Shown here: positions 36,947-41,113 of the stretch, piece by piece | Layout: each line of letters begins with the position of its first letter | Numbering within the stretch: position 1 is the stretch's first letter | NCBI RefSeq assembly: GCF_000003605.2 | Contig: NW_003144930.1 | Span: forward strand, 1-41,113 | Source of the DNA: Saccoglossus kowalevskii | Taxonomy: Eukaryota; Hemichordata; Enteropneusta; Harrimaniidae | DNA length: 41,113 nucleotides | Direction: 5' to 3' | The notes under the pieces: generated by a model | Told to the model about the DNA's origin: nothing | Databases searched by the model: none | Seen by the model: the letters and a program-made list of their open reading frames with translations, nothing else | Translations under genes and position numbers: made by a program

Positions 36947-38761
36947 GTTAACACACAGCGCAAAGTTGTTCAAAGTGAGTGCAAAGTTGTGCAAAGTCAT
37001 TGAAAAGTCTATAGATGTATTTGTATATATGTCCCAAGTTGTTGTCATATAGAACCGCGCAGTGTAAAGTCGACAAATTTAATAAAAGCCAGTTGAAAGC
37101 AGTCAATAAATGTTCACATGAGCTGACTGTAAAATTGCAGAAAACAGCGTGCAAAGTTGTAAAAAATCAAACGAAATGTTGGCGGAGTTGCTTGTATATT
37201 TAACCTAAGTCATTATCATAACAACCCCGCAGTTAAATTTCGAAAATATTAAGTAAATATTGCGTGAATGCCTCATATATAAGCAGATTATCACAACAGT
37301 CAAGCGAAAAATCGACAACAAACTGGTTACAAAGTTGTGAAAAGCGATTGCAAAGTTGGTAGTTTCATTCGGGATTGTTACCTGTGATATCATAATAACA
37401 TGTCCCATAGTTAAAAGTTCGAAAATGTGAATAAATATTTCGTACATTGATGTTAAATTACCGTAGTGTTACTCCAAGTATGTAGAGGTCATAGGTCAAT
37501 CCTAGAAGGTATTTGTGCAAGCAATATCGATTTTAAGACATCCAAAAACATGAAATAGTCGCCAATTCGGTTTAATTTCAAATAAGTCTTGCAGCTGAGT
37601 GGTTGGGTGACTGACAAATGTTTTAAGTAAAGCACGATCGGGCGTGGTTAGTACTTGCATGGGAGACTCCCTGAATACACGAGCTGTTGCATTTACTTTC
37701 TTTTTTCATCACACACATGGAAATGATATAATGCAACGTTCCTGCCTTTTTCCTTACTGTGATGTCAATCATTTATAGTTGAAAATCGTGGCATTTTCGT
37801 AAGTTTTTTTATTTAATGGAATGTTTTAAAATTCATTCCAAATTTCGAAAACAAGCTGTTGATGCTGTCGGCACGTAGTGGGTTGTAAGATGTTAACGCA
37901 CAGCGCAAAGTTGCTCAAAGTGAGTGCAAATTTGTGTAAAGTCATTGAAAAGTCTATAGATGTATTTGTACATATGTCCCAAGTTGTTGGCATATAGAAA
38001 CGCGCAGTGCAACGTCGACAAATTTAATAAAAGCCAGTTGAAAGCAGTCAATAAATGTTCACATGAGCTGACTGTAAAATGGCAGAAAACAGCGTGCAAA
38101 GTTGCAAAAAACGAAGGAAATGTTGGCGGAGTTGCTTGTATATTTAACCTAAGTCATTATCATAACAACCCCGCAGTTAAATTTCGAAAATATTAAGTAA
38201 ATATTGCGTGAATGCCTCATATATAAGCAGATTATCACAACAGTCAAGCGAAAAATCGACAACAAACTGGTTACAAAGTTGTGAAAAGCGATTGCAAAGT
38301 TGGTAGTTTCATTCGGGATTGTTACCTGTGATATCATAATAACATGTCCCATAGTTAAAAGTTCGAAAATGTGAATAAATATTTCGTACATTGATGTTAA
38401 ATTACCGTAGTGTTACTCCAAGTATGTAGAGGTCATAGGTCAATCCTAGAAGGTATTTGTGCAAGCAATATCGATTTTAAGACATCCAAAAACATGAAAT
38501 AGTCGCCAATTCGGTTTAATTTCAAATAAGCCTTGCAGCTGAGTGGTTGGGTGACTGACAAATGTTTTAAGTAAAGGACGATCGGGCGTGGTTAGTACTT
38601 GCATGGGAGACTCCCTGAATACACGAGCTGTTGCATTTACTTTGTTTTTTCATCACACACATGAAAATGATATAATGCTACGTTCCTGCATTTTTCCTTA
38701 CTGTGATGTCAATCATTTATAGTTGAAAATCGTGGCATTTTCGTAAGTTTTTTTATTTAAT

Positions 38762-38779
38762 GGAATGTTTTAAAATTCC
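38762..38779 (+). repeat. Imperfect palindrome GGAATGTTTTAAAATTCC (representative)
   Basis: The arms GGAAT and ATTCC are perfect inverted copies around an 8-base AT-rich centre. It occurs about 75 bases before each landmark in almost every unit, with rare changes in the right arm (ATTCA, ATTCG, TTTCT). It is a candidate dimer-protein site or hairpin. Function is unknown. Confidence 0.5.
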
Positions 38780-39163
38780 TTCCAAATTTCGAAAACAAGC
38801 TGTTGATGCTGTCGGCACGTAGTGGGTTGTAAGATGTTAACGCACAGCGCAAAGTTGCTCAAAGTGAGTGCAAAGTTGTGTAAAGTCATTGAAAAGTCTA
38901 TAGATGTATTTGTACATATGTCCCAAGTTGTTGGCATATAGAAACGCGCAGTGTAACGTCGACAAATTTAATAAAAGCCAGTTGAAAGCAGTCAATAAAT
39001 GTTCACATGAGCTGACTGTAAAATGGCAGAAAACAGCGTGCAAAGTTGTAAAAAACGAAGGAAATGTTGGCGGAGTTGCTTGTATATTTAACCTAAGTCA
39101 TTATCATGACAACCCCGCAGTTAAATTTCGAAAATATTAAGTAAATGTTGCGTGAATGTCTCA

Positions 39164-39171
39164 TATATAAG
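39164..39171 (+). promoter_or_regulatory. TATA-box-like TATATAAG within the monomer (representative)
   Basis: TATATAAG occurs at about +328 in nearly all units, in the context CCTCATATATAAGCAGATT. A minority of units (6, 18, 31, 36) have TATATCAG instead. It precedes the 5S-derived segment by about 350 bases. In AT-rich sequence a TATA match is weak evidence on its own. Confidence 0.25.
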
Positions 39172-39479
39172 CAGATTATCACAACAGTCAAGTGAAAATT
39201 CGACAACAAACTGGTTACAAAGTTGTGTAAAGCGATTGCAAAGTTGGTAGTTTCATTCGGGATTGTTACCTGTGATATCATAATAACATGTCCCATAGTT
39301 AAAAGTTCGAAAATGTGAATAAATATTTCGTACATTGATGTTAAATTACCGTAGTGTTACTCCAAGTATGTAGAGGTCATAGGTCAATCCTAGAAGGTAT
39401 TTGTGCAAGCAATATCGATTTTAAGACATCCAAAAACATGAAATAGTCGCCAATTCGGTTTAATTTCAAATAAGTCTTG

Positions 39480-39490
39480 CAGCTGAGTGG
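39480..39490 (+). promoter_or_regulatory. tRNA A-box-like site upstream of the 5S-derived segment (representative)
   Basis: CAGCTGAGTGG fits the Pol III A-box consensus TRGYNNARNGG at every position except the first. It lies about 38 bases before the 5S-like AAGC in nearly all copies, and the GGTTAGTAC of the 5S part sits at a distance usual for an A-box to B-box pair. Whether it acts as a promoter is inference. Conservation here is expected from satellite homogeneity alone. Confidence 0.3.
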
Positions 39491-39517
39491 CTGGGTGACT
39501 GACAAATATTTTAAGTA

Positions 39518-39576
39518 AAGCACGATCGGGCGTGGTTAGTACTTGCATGTGAGACTCCCTGAATACACGAGCTGTT
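39518..39576 (+). repeat. 5S rRNA-derived segment (last of 42)
   Basis: This is the last complete copy before the array ends. It keeps GGTTAGTACTTGCATG but reads GTGAGAC where most copies have GGGAGAC. That substitution is also in the copies at 24413 and 25357, so it marks a branch of the CT subfamily. The main-array form ATCGGGCGTGG is one base closer to canonical 5S (TCGGGCCTGG) than the left-subfamily ATCGGGTGTGG. The lack of the 5' half means it cannot make a functional 5S rRNA. Confidence 0.85.
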
Positions 39577-39584
39577 GCATTTAC

Positions 39585-39594
39585 TTTGTTTTTT
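39585..39594 (+). terminator. T-run after the 5S-derived segment (representative), possible Pol III stop
   Basis: A T-rich run (TTTGTTTTTT here, up to nine or ten uninterrupted T in other copies, such as near 880) follows the 5S-like GAGCTGTTGCATTTAC about 9 bases downstream. Real 5S genes also end in a T-run just after the mature 3' end. The run varies in length and is sometimes broken by one G, A or C, as expected for a homopolymer. Confidence 0.4.
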
Positions 39595-39793
39595 CATCAC
39601 ACACATGAAAATGATATAATGCAACGTTCCTGCATTTTTCCTTACTGTGATGTCAATCATTTATAGTTGAAAATCGTGGCATTTTCGTAAGTTTTTTTAT
39701 TTAATGGAATGTTTTAAAATTTCTTCCAAATTTCGAAAACAAGCTGTTGATGCTGTCGGCACGTAGTGGGTTGTAAGATGTTAACGCACAGCG

Positions 39794-39830
39794 CAAAGTT
39801 GCTCAAAGTGAGTGCAAAGTTGTGTAAAGT
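39794..39830 (+). repeat. CAAAG box cluster at the monomer landmark (representative)
   Basis: Within about 40 bases CAAAG occurs three times (four in most copies), in two roughly 20-base sub-repeats of the form GCAAAGTTGYTCAAAGTGA and GCAAAGTTGTGCAAAGTCA. Three more CAAAGTTG occurrences lie farther along each unit, near offsets +180, +385 and +405. The core resembles HMG-box (TCF/Sox) sites of the type WWCAAAG. Binding is unproven and the cluster may be the trace of an older, shorter repeat. Confidence 0.5.
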
Positions 39831-40080
39831 CATTGAAAAGTCTATAGATGTATTTGTAGATATGTCCCAAGTTGTTGGCATATAGAAACGCGCAGTGTAA
39901 CGTCGACAAATTTAATAAAAGCCAGTTGAAAGCAGTCAATAAATGTTCACATGAGCTGACTGTAAAATAGCAGAAAACAGCGTGCAAAGTTGTAAAAAAC
40001 GAAGGAAATGTTGGCGGAGTTGCTTGTATATTTAACCTAAGTCATTATCATGACAACCCCGCAGTTAAATTTCGAAAATA

Positions 40081-40084
40081 TTAA
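40081..40084. other. TTAA at the satellite/flank junction, possible transposon target site
   Basis: Homology to the satellite runs through this TTAA and stops at the next base. The other monomers have the same TTAA followed by GTAAATG. Here it is followed by AGTGCCTGTG. The position and sequence fit one side of a TTAA target-site duplication. The second side would lie beyond 41113, so this is not confirmed. Confidence 0.45.
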
Positions 40085-40097
40085 AGTGCCTGTGCAA

Positions 40098-40148
40098 TGC
40101 CCACTCTCACGTTAACTATTTTAGATCCGTGTCCTACTGAAGTGGGCA
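40098..40148. repeat. Short inverted repeat TGCCCACT / AGTGGGCA near the flank start
   Basis: Perfect 8-base arms at 40098-40105 and 40141-40148 are separated by 35 bases. They start 14 bases into the flank, where a subterminal inverted repeat of a DNA transposon would be expected. Arms this short could also arise by chance. Confidence 0.4.
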
Positions 40149-40327
40149 GTTATTGATTTTTTTTGTCAAAATGGTTACTCCTATCCAAGTAAATTTAAGA
40201 TATATCTCGTTCTGTAGCCACGCCCACCTATCCTGAAACGGTCGACTGTTTCCGGATTTCCGACTCTCGCCGAAAGTGCGCCACCAAATGCCAAAATATG
40301 AGAGGAAGCCATACTCCTGAGCCGTAC

Positions 40328-40335
40328 TTATATAA
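40328..40335 (+). promoter_or_regulatory. TATA box upstream of the THAP exon
   Basis: TTATATAA lies 128 bases before the THAP start codon, so a transcript starting about 30 bases downstream would have a 5' leader near 100 bases. A GC-box-like CACGCCCACC lies about 100 bases farther upstream. The arrangement fits a simple Pol II promoter but is sequence-level inference only. Confidence 0.4.
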
Positions 40336-40462
40336 CACTGCGTGATTCAACATACTTTTAAACGATATACATTTTTCGGTCGGCATTTCTTTTTTTTGTC
40401 ATTTTTTTTTTTTTTATGAGATAGAGAGTTTTTAGAAGTTGTTTTCAGAACAAACGTTTGTG

Positions 40463-40808
40463 ATGGTTAAACGTTGTGTTGTGGGCGGTTGCAGTAATAC
40501 GTATAGTCATAGTGTAAGTATTCACACTTTTCCAAACGATCCGAAGGTGCGACGTCAGTAAACGAAAGCCGTGAAAACAACGAGAAAAGGTTGGGGTGGA
40601 CCTTCTCCTTACAGCGTCATATGTAGTGTCCACTTCACCTCAGATTCTTTTTTTCGAAAAACTGTCTTCGGCCGTGAAAAAACAACTAGGTTTTAAAGAG
40701 AAGCGCCGACAACTTAAACCTGGCGCAATACCAACAATTTTGAAAGAAATAGATTCCGAACCAGCCCATGATCACCGAGGCGGATTTCAGAAGAGAGAGA
40801 GACGTCGG
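40463..40808 (+). pseudogene. THAP-domain (C2CH zinc finger) first exon, with a stop codon and a frameshift
   Basis: From ATG 40463 the frame opens with MVKRCVVGGC, then THTFP-like spacing (HTFPNDPKVRRQ). The THAP zinc signature is C5-x4-C10-x43-C54-x2-H57, with the conserved Pro at residue 24 and the terminal motif PGAIPTIL at 40719-40742 (family form AVPTI). THAP domains bind DNA and occur in animal transcription regulators and in transposases of P-element and Kolobok type. Two lesions are visible. Codon 33 (40559-40561) is TAA exactly where the family has its invariant Trp. A seven-T run at 40648-40654 then shifts the frame after SDSF; the continuation FFEKL to PTIL is read one frame over. 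The exon would end at CGG|GTAAGT. A pseudogene or fossil transposon is most likely; assembly errors could explain the frameshift, less easily the stop. Which THAP family it belongs to cannot be told from this exon. Confidence 0.8.
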
Positions 40809-40986
40809 GTAAGTGTTTCAAATCATTTGACTTGTTTTGCCATCCTGATTATCGCTTTATAGAGACAATTAAGTTTGCGTTATGTAAAGGTATCAATAAT
40901 TTTTGATAGTAACACGAAAACGACGCGTCGGACAAACAGGAAATTACGCAGTCCTTACACACTGCTAATTGTTTTCATTTTCGCAG
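40809..40986 (+). other. Possible intron after the THAP exon
   Basis: A strong donor (GTAAGT at 40809) follows the end of THAP similarity. A pyrimidine-rich stretch ending TTTTCGCAG at 40986 is a good acceptor, with a branch-point-like CTAAT about 20 bases upstream. Reading on in phase 0 gives a stop within two codons (CTATAA), so either the true acceptor is elsewhere or the gene is broken here too. A second acceptor-like CCTTCTAG lies near 41060. Confidence 0.35.
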
Positions 40987-41113
40987 CTATAAGTTTCTGA
41001 ATTTGTTCGGTGATTGGTGTTGAATATCGAATTCACACCTCTGTTACTTTCCTTCTAGCTTGATCTGCGAATAATTTTATGGGGGTACTGACATATCGAC
41101 CCAAAAATCCCGA
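40987..41113. other. Right window edge with no recognisable feature
   Basis: No ORF, repeat or satellite homology is recognised. Stops are present in all three forward frames. The sequence could be a continuation of the THAP gene's intron or of a transposon body. Confidence 0.5.

Larger units (their letters stand above)
36947..39779 (+). repeat. Satellite units 40-42
   Basis: Unit 40 has GTTGTCATATAGAACCG and a one-base insertion near 37169 (AAAATCAAACG). Units 40 and 41 share ATTATCATAACAAC and AAATATTGCGTG. Units 41-43 form a run of CT-subfamily copies spaced 944-945 bases apart. The 5S-derived part of unit 41 reads AAGGACGATCGGG. Confidence 0.92.
1..40084 (+). repeat. Tandem satellite array, about 944-bp monomer, 43 copies (first and last incomplete)
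   Basis: The same sequence recurs head to tail with no insertion longer than about 8 bases. Using the GTTAACGCA landmark as an arbitrary unit start, units 1-43 begin at 132, 1080, 2029, 2976, 3927, 4869, 5815, 6759, 7703, 8641, 9585, 10529, 11474, 12415, 13362, 14311, 15254, 16199, 17140, 18085, 19027, 19972, 20915, 21852, 22794, 23731, 24675, 25619, 26562, 27505, 28452, 29397, 30339, 31281, 32225, 33167, 34112, 35055, 35999, 36947, 37892, 38836 and 39780. Order within a unit: a CAAAG-rich block (offset 0-60), a TATATAAG box (about +328), a GATATC region (about +430), an A-box-like site (about +644), a 5S-derived segment (about +682 to +740), a T-run, then a palindrome (about -92 before the next landmark). 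The AT-rich, non-coding, homogeneous array fits pericentromeric or other heterochromatic satellite; chromosomal location is inference. Confidence 0.98.
39780..40084 (+). repeat. Satellite unit 43, truncated at the right array edge
   Basis: The first 305 bases match the other monomers closely, through AAATTTCGAAAATATTAA. At 40085 the sequence becomes unrelated; the other monomers continue with GTAAATGTTGCG. The remaining two thirds of the monomer, including the 5S-derived segment, are absent. The break falls directly after a TTAA. Confidence 0.95.
40085..40462. other. Array flank without genes: possible transposon end and promoter of the THAP exon
   Basis: No satellite homology and no convincing ORF is seen. 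The stretch holds an inverted repeat (40098-40105 and 40141-40148), a CACGCCCACC-type GC-rich site near 40219-40228, a TATA box at 40328-40335 and two long T tracts at about 40388-40415. It is richer in G and C up to about 40330 than the satellite. Confidence 0.6.

Noticed and set aside
38904-39140. Plus-strand ORF of about 78 codons (starts MYLYICPK) in many units
   Set aside because: It is lost in units 1, 4, 5, 7, 16 and 37-type copies through single-base indels. It has no recognisable domain, no start context and no codon-bias signal visible by eye. It is treated as a chance ORF in a low-divergence repeat.
39093-39335. Minus-strand hydrophobic ORF of about 80 codons (starts MYEIFIHIFELL)
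   Set aside because: AT-rich DNA read in this frame gives Ile, Phe and Leu-rich peptides that look membrane-like. Many units carry disruptions, and no promoter or family match is seen.
813-39576. Functional tandem 5S rRNA genes
   Set aside because: The 5' half of 5S is absent, and the retained part has substitutions in conserved stretches (such as CATGGGAGACTCC for GATGGGAGACCGC), so a mature 5S RNA cannot be formed.
39781-39987. Minus-strand ORF of about 68 codons (starts MHAVFC) recurring in most units
   Set aside because: It overlaps a plus-strand ORF of about 78 codons over the same bases. Units 1, 5, 9-11 and others break or alter it by one-base indels or stops. Common variants change the amino acid on both strands, and no known domain is seen. 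Recurrence follows from repeat homogeneity.
1-40084. CRISPR array or other short-repeat/spacer system
   Set aside because: Repeats are 944 bases and contiguous, with no unique spacers. The flank has a eukaryotic THAP exon and splice-like signals.
40445-40633. Minus-strand ORF opposite the THAP exon
   Set aside because: It is the antisense shadow of the THAP coding sequence and has no domain of its own.

Overview
The window looks like eukaryotic, most likely animal, nuclear DNA. About 97.5% of it (1-40084) is one uninterrupted head-to-tail array of an AT-rich satellite. I count 43 copies of a landmark (GTTAACGCA) between 132 and 39780; 42 intervals span 39648 bases, a mean spacing of 944.0 bases, with single intervals of 937-951. 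All copies are on the same strand and differ by scattered substitutions and small indels. The left array edge is not reached. The right edge lies at 40084/40085, inside monomer 43.

The main hidden feature is that every complete monomer carries a segment derived from the 3' half of 5S ribosomal RNA. It includes the conserved GGTTAGTACTTG and ATGGGAGAC blocks (the region of the 5S internal promoter's intermediate element and box C) and is followed at once by a T-run. The 5' half of 5S is missing. In its place, about 40 bases upstream, is a tRNA A-box-like sequence (AGCTGAGTGG). The array is therefore best described as a 5S-derived satellite, or a satellite that captured a 5S- or tRNA-like SINE head. 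It is not a working 5S rDNA cluster. I find 42 such segments.

The array is a mosaic. Units 1-3 form a distinct left-hand subfamily and unit 4 is a hybrid between it and the main array. Adjacent pairs (10/11, 21/22, 27/28, 36/37, 41-43) share private variants, as local unequal exchange predicts. Distant pairs (9/34, 13/38, 17/39, 16/31, 29/32, 6/36, 23/25) share rare variants over 2-30 unit lengths, which implies multi-unit duplications or conversion. Short ORFs recur in the monomers on both strands, but they overlap one another and are broken in many copies. I treat them as non-coding.

To the right of the array (40085-41113) is unrelated, less AT-rich sequence. It has a TATA box, a GC-box-like site and the first exon of a THAP zinc-finger (C2CH) gene at 40463-40808. 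The conserved THAP tryptophan position is a stop codon and a T-run carries one extra base, so the copy looks like a pseudogene or has sequencing errors. Satellite homology ends exactly at a TTAA that is present at the same place in the other monomers. TTAA target sites and THAP-bearing proteins are both features of Kolobok-type DNA transposons, so the flank may be a Kolobok-like element inserted into the satellite. This is a hypothesis; the other end lies outside the window. Species cannot be determined from this sequence.
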